A stretch of 64,000 nt of DNA from Actinotalea endophytica (GCF_025717005.1 NZ_JAOVZU010000001.1:248001-312000); one strand, 5' to 3'. Positions 18,628 to 29,813 are shown, counted from the stretch's first letter. The notes: generated by a model not told the origin, from the sequence alone. Made by a program: numbers and translations.

Positions 18628-20291
18628 GGGCGCGGGCGACCGAGCACGTCGACGTCGTCGTGGTCGGCAGCGGGTTCGGCGGGTCGGTCGCGGCGCTGCG
18701 TCTCGCGGAGAAGGGGTACCGGGTCCGGGTGCTGGAGTCCGGGCGGCGGTTCGCCGACGACGAGCTGCCGCGGTCCAGCTGGGACCTGCGCCGGTTCCTG
18801 TGGGTGCCGCGGCTCGGCTGGTTCGGCATCCAGCGGATCCACCTGCTGCGCAACGTCCTGGTGCTCGCGGGCGCGGGCGTCGGCGGCGGCTCGCTGGTCT
18901 ACGCGAACACGTTGTACCGCCCGCCGGCCGAGTTCTACGCCGACCCCCAGTGGGCCGGCCTCACGGACTGGCAGGCCGAGCTCGCGCCGCACTTCGACAC
19001 CGCCGAGCGGATGCTCGGCGTCACGCCCAACCCGACGACCACCGCGTCGGACCGGGTGATGCGCCAGGTCGCCGAGGAGATGGGCGTCGGGCACACGTTC
19101 CGCACCGCGCCGGTCGGCGTGTTCTTCGGCCGGGACGGCGGCACCGAACCCGGGGTGACGGTGCCCGACCCGTTCTTCGGCGGTGCCGGCCCGGCGCGCA
19201 CCGGCTGCACGGAGTGCGGCGCGTGCATGACCGGGTGCCGGGTGGGCGCGAAGAACACGCTGGTGAAGAACTACCTGCACCTCGCCGAGGCCGCCGGTGC
19301 GCAGGTCGAACCGCTGTCCACCGTGGTGGGCCTGACGCCCCACGACGGTCGCTGGCGGGTGGAGGTGGAGCGCACCGGCGCATGGTGGCCGCGCCGCACC
19401 CGGCGCACGATCACGGCGGACCAGGTGGTCCTCGCGGCCGGGGCGTGGGGCACCCAGCAGCTGCTGCACCGGCTCAAGGCCGGCGGCTCGCTGCCACGGT
19501 TGTCGGGCCGGCTCGGCGCGCTGACCCGCACCAACAGCGAGGCGCTCACCGGGGCGACCGCCGACATGCGGCACCGCGGAGCCGCCGACTACTCGCGCGG
19601 CGTGGCGATCACCTCGTCGTTCTTCCCCGAGCCGCACACCCACGTCGAGCCGGTGCGTTACGCCGCGGGCTCCAACGCGATGGCGCTGCTGTCGACGATC
19701 GGGACGCCCGGCGGTGGCCGGGTTCCCCGGCCCGTGCGCTGGCTCGCCGAGGTCGTGCGGCACCCGGCCCGGGTCGCGTCGGGGCTGCTCGGCATCGGGC
19801 ACTGGTCCGAGCGCACGATCATCGGCCTGGTCATGCAGTCCACCGACACGTCGCTCACGCTCTACCCACGGCGTGGGCTGCTCGGACGCGTCCGGGTCAC
19901 CTCGCGCCAGGGCCACGGCGCACCCAACCCCACCTGGATCCCGTCCGGCTACGACGCGATGTCCCGCGCCGCCCGGCTGGTGCGCGGGTTCGTGAGCAGC
20001 AGCGTGAGCGAGATCGTCGACGTGCCGATGACCGCGCACCTGATCGGCGGGTGCACGATCGGCGACTCCGCGGCGACCGGGGTCGTCGACGGCTACCACC
20101 GGGTGTTCGGGCACCCCGGGCTGCACGTGGTCGACGGGTCGGCGGTGTCGGCGAACCTCGGCGTGAACCCGTCGCTGACCATCACCGCGCAGGCCGAGCG
20201 CGCGATGGCGCTGTGGCCCCGGGCGGGCGAGGCCGACCGCCGGCCACCGCTCGGCGCGGCCTACGAGCGGCTCGAGCCCCCGTCGCGCTGA
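18624..20291 (+). CDS. GMC-family FAD oxidoreductase with Fe-S-like cysteine cluster
   Basis: A 555-residue flavoprotein with the N-terminal FAD motif GSGFGG (15-20) and a C-terminal GMC domain (MTAHLIGGC and GVNPSLTITA). An unusual CxxCxxCxxxC motif lies at Cys195, 198, 201 and 205, followed by GAKNTL. The same layout is found in the cholesterol-oxidase-like proteins annotated ChoD in mycobacteria. The enzyme probably oxidises an alcohol or sterol with FAD, and the cysteines may bind an iron-sulfur cluster. It is coupled (GTGA) to the aldehyde dehydrogenase. Its end overlaps a convergent MFS gene by 31 bp. Confidence 0.88.
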   Translation: MRARATEHVDVVVVGSGFGGSVAALRLAEKGYRVRVLESGRRFADDELPRSSWDLRRFLWVPRLGWFGIQRIHLLRNVLVLAGAGVGGGSLVYANTLYRPPAEFYADPQWAGLTDWQAELAPHFDTAERMLGVTPNPTTTASDRVMRQVAEEMGVGHTFRTAPVGVFFGRDGGTEPGVTVPDPFFGGAGPARTGCTECGACMTGCRVGAKNTLVKNYLHLAEAAGAQVEPLSTVVGLTPHDGRWRVEVERTGAWWPRRTRRTITADQVVLAAGAWGTQQLLHRLKAGGSLPRLSGRLGALTRTNSEALTGATADMRHRGAADYSRGVAITSSFFPEPHTHVEPVRYAAGSNAMALLSTIGTPGGGRVPRPVRWLAEVVRHPARVASGLLGIGHWSERTIIGLVMQSTDTSLTLYPRRGLLGRVRVTSRQGHGAPNPTWIPSGYDAMSRAARLVRGFVSSSVSEIVDVPMTAHLIGGCTIGDSAATGVVDGYHRVFGHPGLHVVDGSAVSANLGVNPSLTITAQAERAMALWPRAGEADRRPPLGAAYERLEPPSR

Positions 20292-22207
20292 ACGGCGGGC
20301 AGCGCGTCCGGGTCGTCGGGTGTCGCAGCCCGGTCGGCGTGCGCCTCGGCGGGTTCACCTGCGGGGATCTCGCCGTCCTGCACCGCGCCGTCCGGCACCG
20401 CGGCGTGCACCACGTCGCCGGGCACCGCGCCGTCCGGCACCGCGCCGTGCACCCCGTCGCCGGAGTCCGCACCTTGCGCCGCGGCGTCCTCCTCCATCCG
20501 GGACTGGATGCCGGAGACCATCCGCAGCGGAAGCTCGGGCACGAACCAGGACAGGACGAAGCCGATCACCAGCACCGCGGCCGCGACCTCGAGGACGAGC
20601 GAGACGCTCGACGAGAAGCCGACCAGGATGGGCTCGGCCAGCCTCGGGTCGAGGTGCGCGATGAACGACGAGTCGTCCAGGGAGAGCCCGCCACTGCCCG
20701 ACCCGCCCTGCAACGCCTGGAGCACCTGCTGGTTGGCCGCGGGGTCGCCGGTGAGCGTCGTCGGGTCCTTGAGCGCGGCCTGCAGGTCGGAGGTCGCGAG
20801 CGCGTCCTGGAACGCGGTGCCGATCTTCTGGCCGACCGTGGAGAACAGGATCGAGAGGAAGACGGCGGTGCCGAGCGTGCCGCCCATCTGCCGGAAGAAC
20901 AGCGAGGACGACGTGGCGGTACCCATGTCTCGCGGCGGCACCGCGTTCTGCACCGCGAGCACGAGCGGCTGGAAGCAGAAGCCGAGACCGAAGCCGAACA
21001 CCGCGGTCCGCCACGCGACCGTCGAGTACGGCGAGGTGGCCTCCAGCTGCGACATCAGCACGGCCCCGGCGACGAGGAACGCCGTGCCGGCCACCGGGAA
21101 CGCCTTGTACCGGCCGGTGTGGCCGACGGTCTGCCCGGCGATCACCGAGGCGACCATGATCCCGCCGGTGAACGGCAGGAGCGCGAGGCCGGCCTCGGTG
21201 GGGCTCATGCCCTTGACGATCTGCAGCCACAGCGGCAGCGTCGCGATGCCGCCGAACATCCCCATGCCGAGCACCACGTTGATCCCTGCGGTGACCGAGA
21301 ACGTGGAGTTCCGGAACAGCCGGAGCGGGAGCAGCGCCTCGTCCTTGGCGGCGTGCTCGGCCCAGACGAACATCGCGATGCCGAGCGCGCCAAGGCCGTA
21401 GCAGAGCAGCGCGACCGGCGAGGACCAGCCCCACTCGCGGCCCTGCTCGGCGATGATCAGCAACGGCACCAGCCCGCCGGCCAGGGCGACCGCGCCCTGC
21501 CAGTCGATCCGGTGGTCGACGTGGTGCTTGGGCAGTCGCAGCACGCGCGAGATGACGATCATGCCGGCGATCCCGAGCGGAACGTTGACCAGGAAGATCC
21601 AGCGCCAGCCGGTGATCCCGAGCACCGAGCTCGAACCGGCGAAGAACCCGCCGATGATCGGGCCGACCACCGAGGAGACGCCGAACACGGCCAGGAAGAT
21701 CGCCTGGTAGCGGGCGCGCTCGCGCGGGCTGAGCAGGTCGCCGAGGATCGTGATCGCGAGGGCCATCAGGCCACCGCCGCCGAGGCCCTGCAGCGCCCGG
21801 TAGCCGGCGAGCTGGTACATCGACGTCGCGGTGCCGCACAGCAGCGAGCCGACCAGGAACAGGCCGATCGAGGTGAGGTACAGCGGCTTGCGGCCGTAGA
21901 TGTCGGAGAGCTTGCCGTACAGCGGCGTGGCGATCGTCGAGGTGATCAGGTACGCGGTGGTCACCCAGGCCTGCAGCGAGAGGCCGTTGAGGTCGTCGCC
22001 GATGGTGCGGATCGCGGTCGCGACGATGGTCTGGTCCAGCGCGGCCAGGAACATCCCCATCATCAGGCCGCCGAGGATCGCGAGGATCTCGCGCCGGCTC
22101 GGCGGGACGTAGCCGCCGGGGGCTGCCGCGGTCGCGGGCTCGGCCGGGGCGGCCGCCGGGGTCGCGGACGTGGGAGCCGCCGCACCCGTGGGGTTGGTCT
22201 TTGTCAC
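20261..22207 (-). CDS. DHA2-type MFS multidrug exporter
   Basis: A 648-residue major facilitator protein of the 14-helix DHA2 (EmrB/QacA) type. Motif A is GKLSDIYGRKPLYL, motif D1 is LDQTIVATAIRTI, and the antiporter motif region is LGGGGLMALAITI. The C-terminal 80 residues are a soluble Asp/Gly/Val tail with repeats of VPDGAV that is not part of the transporter fold. It is likely an inner-membrane proton-driven exporter; the substrate is unknown. The GTG start is 6 bases after TACCGT on the minus strand, so it is probably leaderless. It is divergent from the CopD-CtaG gene across a DosR-like palindrome. Confidence 0.9.
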   Translation of the reverse strand: MTKTNPTGAAAPTSATPAAAPAEPATAAAPGGYVPPSRREILAILGGLMMGMFLAALDQTIVATAIRTIGDDLNGLSLQAWVTTAYLITSTIATPLYGKLSDIYGRKPLYLTSIGLFLVGSLLCGTATSMYQLAGYRALQGLGGGGLMALAITILGDLLSPRERARYQAIFLAVFGVSSVVGPIIGGFFAGSSSVLGITGWRWIFLVNVPLGIAGMIVISRVLRLPKHHVDHRIDWQGAVALAGGLVPLLIIAEQGREWGWSSPVALLCYGLGALGIAMFVWAEHAAKDEALLPLRLFRNSTFSVTAGINVVLGMGMFGGIATLPLWLQIVKGMSPTEAGLALLPFTGGIMVASVIAGQTVGHTGRYKAFPVAGTAFLVAGAVLMSQLEATSPYSTVAWRTAVFGFGLGFCFQPLVLAVQNAVPPRDMGTATSSSLFFRQMGGTLGTAVFLSILFSTVGQKIGTAFQDALATSDLQAALKDPTTLTGDPAANQQVLQALQGGSGSGGLSLDDSSFIAHLDPRLAEPILVGFSSSVSLVLEVAAAVLVIGFVLSWFVPELPLRMVSGIQSRMEEDAAAQGADSGDGVHGAVPDGAVPGDVVHAAVPDGAVQDGEIPAGEPAEAHADRAATPDDPDALPAVQRDGGSSRS

Positions 22208-22213
22208 TGGGCA

Positions 22214-22219
22214 ACGGTA
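22214..22219 (-). promoter_or_regulatory. -10 box of leaderless MFS transcript
   Basis: On the minus strand TACCGT lies six bases before the GTG at 22207. Confidence 0.5.
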
Positions 22220-22252
22220 CGTCCCACCTGTGACATTGGTCCCACTCGTCCA

Positions 22253-22266
22253 GGGACTGAAGTCCC
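22253..22266. promoter_or_regulatory. DosR/DevR-like palindrome GGGACT-GA-AGTCCC
   Basis: This is a perfect 6+6 inverted repeat. It matches the core of the mycobacterial DosR box (GGGACTWWAGTCCC) except for one of the two central bases. It is centred about 53 bp upstream of the MFS start and 56 bp upstream of the CopD-CtaG start, so it could serve either gene. Confidence 0.45.
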
Positions 22267-22303
22267 GTTCCGCTCTCGGCATAGCGGTTCGGTGCGCCCG
22301 GCC

Positions 22304-22309
22304 TACCCT
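22304..22309 (+). promoter_or_regulatory. -10 box of leaderless CopD-CtaG transcript
   Basis: TACCCT lies six bases before the GTG at 22316, with no Shine-Dalgarno sequence. Confidence 0.55.
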
Positions 22310-22315
22310 GGTCCG

Positions 22316-24436
22316 GTGAGCACCGCGACCCGGCCCGGATCGCCGCCGCGCGGGGGTGCGCGGCGGCCTGCCGGACCTTCGGCCGGCGGTCCAGGTGCCC
22401 CGTCCCTCCGTCCGCTCCGGCCGGGTCTGATCGGCGGGGTGGTCGCCGGGGTGCTGGCCGTCGTGCTCGGCACCGTGGTGGCGAGCCAGGGCACCGTCGA
22501 CCTGCTGGACCCGGGCGCCCTGGTGCGTTGGGGAGCGCCGATCGCCACGACCCTCAGCGAGCTGGCCACGGCGGTGACGATCGGCGCGCTCGTGCTCGCT
22601 GCGTTCGTGCTGCCACGCACCGGTGGGCGGACCGTGTCCGACGGTGCCGCATGGCCGGCCGCGATCCGGGTGGCCGCCTTCGCCGCCGGGGCCTGGACGG
22701 TCCTCGCGCTCGCCGACCTGGTGCTCGGCTACGGCGTGGTCGCGGGGCGTCCGCTGGACTCGCCGACCTTCGGCCCGGAGCTCGGCGTCTACGTCACGTC
22801 GATCTCGCTCGGCAAGATCGGCCTGGGTGTGGTGGTGGTCGCGGCGCTGACCAGCGTCGTGGCGATCGTGGTGCGCACCCCGACCGGGGCGCTGTGGACG
22901 GCACTGCTCGCGACGGTCGCGCTCGTGCTGCAGGCCCAGACCGGCCACGCCTCGGGCGACACCAACCACGAGCTCGCGATCTCGGCGATGTTCCTGCACC
23001 TGCTGGGTGTCGTGGTCTGGATCGGCGGGCTCGCGGCCCTGGCTCTGGTCGCGCACCGACTGGGGCGGGACCTCGCGCCGTCGGTCTCCCGCTACTCCAC
23101 GTTGGCGCTGTGGGCGTTCGTCGGGGTCGGCGCCTCCGGCGTGGTCAATGCCGCGATCCGGCTCGGCGGCCCCGCGGACCTGGTGACCACCGAGTACGGC
23201 CGGCTCGTCTCGGTCAAGGTGCTCCTGATGGCGGCGCTCGGCGTGATCGGCTGGGTGCACCGGCGCCGTGTCGTGGACCGGCTCGCCGCGCAGTGGCGGG
23301 ACCGCGACCCCCGCGAGCCGGGTGGCCGGCTGCGGGCCCCGTGGCTGTTCTGGCGGCTGGTCGCGGTCGAGCTCGTGATCATGGGAGCGGTCTCGGGGGT
23401 CGCGGTCGCGCTCTCCTCGGCCGAGCCGCCGGTCCCGCAGACCCCGACCGGCGAGCTGACCCCGGCCGAGATCGTCACCGGCCACCCGCTGCCGGCCCCG
23501 CCCACCGCGGACCAGTGGGTCACGGCGTTCCGCTGGGACCTGATCATGGCACTCGCGGCGGTCTCCGGGATCGTGGTCTACCTGCGCTGGGTGCTGCGGC
23601 TCCGGGCACGCGGCGACCACTGGTCGGTGGGCCGGACGATCAGCTGGGTCGTCGGCATGCTGACGTTCTTCTGGGCCACCTCGGGCGGTCCCGCGGTGTA
23701 CGGCCACGTGCTGCTCAGCGCTCACATGATCGAGCACATGGTGCTGATGCTCGTGGTGCCGATCTTCCTGGTGATCTCCGGGCCGGTGACCCTCGCGGTG
23801 CGGGCCCTGCCGGTGCGCACCGACGGCTCACGGGGCCCGCGGGAGTGGCTGCTGGCGATCGTGCACTCGCGCTGGGCGACGTTCTTCGCGAACCCGCTGG
23901 TCGCAGCCGCGAACTTCGCCGGGTCGATGTACGTCTTCTACTTCTCCGAGCTGTTCCGGTACTCGCTCGAGACGTACATCGGGCACCTCGCGATGGTCGC
24001 GCACTTCAGCCTCGCCGGGTACATGTTCCTCAACGGGATGATCGGCATCGACCCCGGGCCGAAGCGCCTGCCGCACCCGATGCGCCTGGTGCTGCTGTTC
24101 GCCACGATGGCCGCGCACGCCTTCTTCGGCGTCGCGCTCACCATGGACACCGCCCTGCTGGTGCCCGAGTGGTACGGCCTGCTCGGGCGGACCTGGGGTC
24201 CGTCGGCGCTGGACGACCAGCGCACCGCCGGCGCGATCGTCTGGGGCATCTCCGAGCTGCCGATGCTCGCCGTGGCGATCATCCTCGCGGTGTCCTGGAC
24301 CCGGGCCGACGAGCGCGCGGCCAAGCGCCGTGACCGGGCCGCCGAGCGCGACGGCGACGCCGAGCTCGAGGCGTACAACGCGATGCTCGCCGCGATGGCC
24401 GAGCGGGACCGCGAGGACCCGGGGCCGTCGCGCTGA
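22316..24436 (+). CDS. CopD domain fused to cytochrome c oxidase assembly factor CtaG
   Basis: A 706-residue polytopic membrane protein. After a Pro/Gly/Arg tail come helices with a CopD-type segment (FLHLLGVVVWIGGLAALALV and SVKVLLMAALGVIGW). From about residue 440 a caa3_CtaG domain follows, with HMIEHMVLMLVVP, NFAGSMYVFYFSELF and HAFFGVALT. CopD moves or binds copper in the membrane and CtaG delivers copper to cytochrome oxidase, so the fusion couples copper uptake to oxidase assembly. Such fusions are usual in actinobacteria. The start is leaderless after TACCCT. A soluble charged tail ends the protein. Confidence 0.92.
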   Translation: MSTATRPGSPPRGGARRPAGPSAGGPGAPSLRPLRPGLIGGVVAGVLAVVLGTVVASQGTVDLLDPGALVRWGAPIATTLSELATAVTIGALVLAAFVLPRTGGRTVSDGAAWPAAIRVAAFAAGAWTVLALADLVLGYGVVAGRPLDSPTFGPELGVYVTSISLGKIGLGVVVVAALTSVVAIVVRTPTGALWTALLATVALVLQAQTGHASGDTNHELAISAMFLHLLGVVVWIGGLAALALVAHRLGRDLAPSVSRYSTLALWAFVGVGASGVVNAAIRLGGPADLVTTEYGRLVSVKVLLMAALGVIGWVHRRRVVDRLAAQWRDRDPREPGGRLRAPWLFWRLVAVELVIMGAVSGVAVALSSAEPPVPQTPTGELTPAEIVTGHPLPAPPTADQWVTAFRWDLIMALAAVSGIVVYLRWVLRLRARGDHWSVGRTISWVVGMLTFFWATSGGPAVYGHVLLSAHMIEHMVLMLVVPIFLVISGPVTLAVRALPVRTDGSRGPREWLLAIVHSRWATFFANPLVAAANFAGSMYVFYFSELFRYSLETYIGHLAMVAHFSLAGYMFLNGMIGIDPGPKRLPHPMRLVLLFATMAAHAFFGVALTMDTALLVPEWYGLLGRTWGPSALDDQRTAGAIVWGISELPMLAVAIILAVSWTRADERAAKRRDRAAERDGDAELEAYNAMLAAMAERDREDPGPSR

Positions 24437-24600
24437 GCGGCGCTCAGGTGGAGCAGCAGCCGGAGTGGGCCCGGTGGAGGCAGCTCGTGCCGCCGACTGA
24501 CATCGTCGCAGGTCACAGGCTCTGAAGGTGCGTGGACCCGGTTGTCGGGCGAGCCTGAGGCACCAGAGGCCGCGCCCGCGGCCGGGAATGTGGAGGGCAC

Positions 24601-24849
24601 ATGGCCATCGGCGGAGGCATCTTCCTGATCGTCGTCGGCGCGATCCTGACGTTCGCGCTCGACGTCAGCAGCGACGTCGTCAACCTTGACCTCATCGGCT
24701 GGATCATGATGGGTGCCGGCGTGCTCGCGATCGTCATCTCGCTGATCGTCAGTGCACAGCGGTCCAACACCACCCATCGCGAGGTCGTCGAGCGCACCGA
24801 CCGCGAGTACCGCCCCGCGCCCGGTGAGGCCGGCCCTCCGCGCGCGTGA
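24601..24849 (+). CDS. DUF6458 small membrane protein
   Basis: An 82-residue protein with two membrane helices (about residues 3-22 and 31-50) joined by the short DVSSDVVNLDLIGW loop, and a charged cytosolic tail. The pattern matches actinobacterial DUF6458 proteins of unknown function. GGAGGG precedes the ATG by three bases. It stands alone between the CtaG gene and the convergent anti-sigma gene. Confidence 0.85.
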   Translation: MAIGGGIFLIVVGAILTFALDVSSDVVNLDLIGWIMMGAGVLAIVISLIVSAQRSNTTHREVVERTDREYRPAPGEAGPPRA

Positions 24850-24921
24850 GGTCGGCCGCTTCCCCGGCGGTATGGCCGGCACCGATGGGCGCCCGCCCGA
24901 GGCGGTGGGTGCCGCGGGTGC

Positions 24922-27209
<2,288 letters not shown>

Positions 27210-27227
27210 GATGACCTCCGGGTCGGC

Positions 27228-27310
27228 GGGTCGGTGGGTCAAGGGGTCGGTCGGTCAAGGGGTCGGCGGGTCGAGGGGTCGGCGGGTCGGTGGGCCGGAT
27301 GGCGACGGGA
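27228..27310 (+). repeat. Low-complexity GGGTCGGYGGGTC repeats upstream of the sortase gene
   Basis: The stretch is built from repeated GGGTCGG/CGGGTC units of 7-8 bases on the plus strand. It lies just upstream of the sortase start, where its promoter would be expected, and is likely unstable in length. Confidence 0.7.
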
Positions 27311-27319
27311 GACCGGCCG

Positions 27320-27364
27320 GCCGGCGGGCCGCACGCCGCGAGTGAGGGAGGGTGCGGCCCGCCG
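27320..27364 (-). terminator. Long hairpin terminator after the DUF4397 gene
   Basis: CCGGCGGGCCGCAC (27320-27333) pairs perfectly with GTGCGGCCCGCCGG (27351-27364), starting 15 bases past the DUF4397 stop in the direction of transcription. It separates that gene from the sortase operon. Confidence 0.75.
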
Positions 27365-27378
27365 GGGTCAAGAGCCGG

Positions 27379-28215
27379 TCAGCGTCGGCTGCCGGCCTGG
27401 TCCTTCGCGGTCGTCCGGCGCTGCAGCACCAGTGCGGCGCCGGCGAGCCCGAGTGCGGCCGCGATCGCGATCAGCCAGCCGTAGGCCATGCCGGAGTCGT
27501 CGGCCAGGCCGAGCTCGCCGGAGGGGACGCCGGACGGCGACGAGGCGTGCGTGTCGACGGTCTGCACCGCGAGCGCGAGGTTCTCGTCGGACAGCGAGCC
27601 CCACGCGTAGACGATCGTGTTGACGCCGTCGGAGATCGTGACGTCCGCCGGTCCGAGGACCGGCTCGGTGGTGCCCGCTGCGGCGACCGCGGCGGAGACC
27701 GTTCCGGCCGGCAGGTCGAGCACGGACTCGTCCGGGTTCGCCAGGTCTTCGATCACCGCGTCACCGCCGGCGAGGATGTCGACCGCGGGGGCAGCGGCGA
27801 CATGACGCACCGTGAGCCGTCCCTGTCCGGCGTCGGTGGCGGAGATGTCGTTGGTGAAGAGCGTGGCCGTCGGGTCGCCGTCGGCGTTCAGGTGCGCGAC
27901 GGCGGTGTAGGACGTCCCACCCTCCAGCGGGAGGTCGACCGGGCCGATCGCCGGCGAGCTGTCGTCGGCCGCGTCGGCGGCGGTGATCGCCACCGTGTAG
28001 GTGCCCGGGGCGAGCTCGAGCGGGCCGGCGAGGTCGCCGGGCGCGAAGTCGTCCAGCGTGCGCTCGCCGTTGACCCAGACGTCGACGGTCAGGCCGGGGA
28101 CGCCGTGCAGCACGGAGAGCTCGGCGGTGTCGGAGTCGACGGCCGCTGCGGGCAGCGCGCCGCTGAGGGCCAGGGCGATGCCGGCGGCGCCGCCGGCGAG
28201 GAGTCGGGTACGCAT
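27379..28215 (-). CDS. Exported DUF4397 protein with C-terminal membrane anchor
   Basis: A 278-residue surface protein. A signal peptide (residues 1-25, ending AAAV) is followed by two beta-rich DUF4397 halves (SVLHGVPGLTVDVWVNG and LTVRHVAAAPAVDILAGG) and a C-terminal helix (about 246-264) ending in a basic RRTTAK tail. The tail resembles a sortase signal in layout but has no LPXTG; the residues before the helix are LGLADDSG. DUF4397 proteins are cell-surface proteins of unknown function, often beside class F sortases. GGAGG stands six bases before the ATG. The gene ends in a strong hairpin. Confidence 0.88.
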   Translation of the reverse strand: MRTRLLAGGAAGIALALSGALPAAAVDSDTAELSVLHGVPGLTVDVWVNGERTLDDFAPGDLAGPLELAPGTYTVAITAADAADDSSPAIGPVDLPLEGGTSYTAVAHLNADGDPTATLFTNDISATDAGQGRLTVRHVAAAPAVDILAGGDAVIEDLANPDESVLDLPAGTVSAAVAAAGTTEPVLGPADVTISDGVNTIVYAWGSLSDENLALAVQTVDTHASSPSGVPSGELGLADDSGMAYGWLIAIAAALGLAGAALVLQRRTTAKDQAGSRR

Positions 28216-28429
28216 GGTGTCCTCCTGTCTCGTGCCCCTCGGACCGGGGCAGGGAGCTGTTGACACCCCCTCTACGGCGCCGACCCCCGCCGTGGATGCA
28301 GCCGCGTGGGAGTTTGTTCTGCGCGGTGCGGCGCCGGTGATCATGGCTCGTTTCGCCGACCTCACGTCGGAGGTCCGGGGCAGACTGGTCCGGTCGGGCG
28401 CGGGTCCCGGCCGGGATTGGGGGACCGGG

Positions 28430-29536
28430 ATGAGCGGGCTGGACCACGGCGAGGCGCGGGCGCTGAAGGCGGAGCTGAGCGGGTACGTACGGGAGCTGCT
28501 CGAGCGGCGCGTGGAGGCCTCTGCGGCGCGCACCAGGGCGGGTGTCGCGCTCGGTCTGGCGCCGCAGCCGGACGGCAGCTTCGGTGTGGCGGTCCGGTAC
28601 CGGCTCGGCGTGCCGACCGCACGGATGGTGGCGCGGCGCGTGGTCGAGCAGGTCGGCGACCCGGTGGACGTGCGCCGCACCGGCCGGATCTCGGCGATCC
28701 CGGGGGTCGTGCCGCGGCCGCCGGTGATCACGGCGCAGGCAGCGGGCGAGACGGGACGGGTGCGTCCCCTGCGTCCGGGCGTCTCGATCGCGCACCGCGA
28801 CGTGACGGCGGGCACGCTCGGCGCCTTCGTCGTGGTGGACGGGGTGGTCCACGTGCTGTCGAACTATCACGTCCTGGTGGGGTCGCCGGCGGCCTCGGTG
28901 GGCGACCCGATCCTGCAGCCCGGGCCGTACGACGGCGGCCGGTTGCCGCAGGACAAGGTGGGCGAGCTCGCGGCGTTCGTCCCGCTGGCGGCGGACGGTC
29001 GGTTCGTCGTCGACGGCGCGGTCGCTCGGCTCGACGACCAGGAGGTCGACGCGACCTACCCGGTGGGTGCGGTGACGTCGACGGCCGTGCCGGCGGGCGC
29101 GTGGCTGGTGGAGAAGATCGGACGGACCACCGGCGTGACGCGCGGTCGGATCACCGCGATCGAGCTGGACGACGTCGTGGTCGGTTACGGCGAGGGCCTC
29201 GGCGAGCTCGCGTTCGACGACCAGATCGAGGTCGAGGGCATCGGTTCGGACCCGTTCTCGCGCGGCGGCGACAGCGGGTCGCTGGTGTACCGCGTGGGTG
29301 GCACGGACGCCGCCGACGACGGGTCCGGGGCCCCGTCCGACGGCACGGACGCAGGCGCGGGCAGCGCGCCCGGCGACCCGGACGAGGCGTCCGACGGTGC
29401 CGAGCCGGGTCACCCGGCCGTGGGGCTGCTCTTTGCCGGGTCGGAGTCCGGGGGCGAGAATGGGAAAGGACTGACCTACCTCAACCCGATCGACCGGGTT
29501 CTCGAGTCGTTCGGCGCGGCGTTCGTCGGTTCCTGA
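28430..29536 (+). CDS. Trypsin-like serine protease with N-terminal domain
   Basis: A 368-residue protein with a trypsin-fold catalytic triad: His147 (LSNYHVL), Asp195 (VDGAVARL) and Ser282 (GGDSGSLV). Residues 1-90 form a separate helical/beta domain (GVALGLAPQPDGSFGVAVRY). A Gly/Asp/Ala/Ser-rich insert follows the serine motif. There is no signal peptide or membrane helix, so it may be cytosolic. GGGGGA lies 5 bases before the ATG chosen; an ATG at 28344 would add 28 residues. The small gene 58 bases downstream encodes a copy-like relative of the N-terminal domain. Confidence 0.82.
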   Translation: MSGLDHGEARALKAELSGYVRELLERRVEASAARTRAGVALGLAPQPDGSFGVAVRYRLGVPTARMVARRVVEQVGDPVDVRRTGRISAIPGVVPRPPVITAQAAGETGRVRPLRPGVSIAHRDVTAGTLGAFVVVDGVVHVLSNYHVLVGSPAASVGDPILQPGPYDGGRLPQDKVGELAAFVPLAADGRFVVDGAVARLDDQEVDATYPVGAVTSTAVPAGAWLVEKIGRTTGVTRGRITAIELDDVVVGYGEGLGELAFDDQIEVEGIGSDPFSRGGDSGSLVYRVGGTDAADDGSGAPSDGTDAGAGSAPGDPDEASDGAEPGHPAVGLLFAGSESGGENGKGLTYLNPIDRVLESFGAAFVGS

Positions 29537-29594
29537 GCCCGGCCGGAACGGGTCGCCGCCGGCGGTCGCGACCGGGTGGAGACGAGGTGCCCCG

Positions 29595-29813
29595 ATGGCC
29601 GACCTGCAGCGAGCCCGCCTCGCGAAGTCACGGCTGCGCGAGCACCTGCACGGTGCCAGCGGGGTGTGCGGCGTCGGTGTCGTCCCGCAGCGCGACGGAT
29701 GGGCTGTCCGGGTCAACGTGACCGAGGAGTCCGACCGCGCGGGTGTGCCGCGTGAGGTCGCGGGCGTCGAGGTCGAGGTCCGCGTGGTCGGGTCGATCCG
29801 CGCGGGGGCGTGA
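29595..29813 (+). CDS. Small protein resembling the N-terminal domain of the adjacent protease
   Basis: A 72-residue protein of two parts: a short basic helix and a beta-rich core (GVCGVGVVPQRDGWAVRVNV ... EVEVRVVGSIRAGA). The core lines up with residues about 38-88 of the upstream protease (GVALGLAPQPDGSFGVAVRY ... PVDVRRTGRISA), including the P-Q-x-D-G turn. It has no signal or membrane segment. It may bind the protease or its substrates, or be a duplicated regulatory domain. Function is unknown; the pairing is the main clue. Confidence 0.75.
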   Translation: MADLQRARLAKSRLREHLHGASGVCGVGVVPQRDGWAVRVNVTEESDRAGVPREVAGVEVEVRVVGSIRAGA

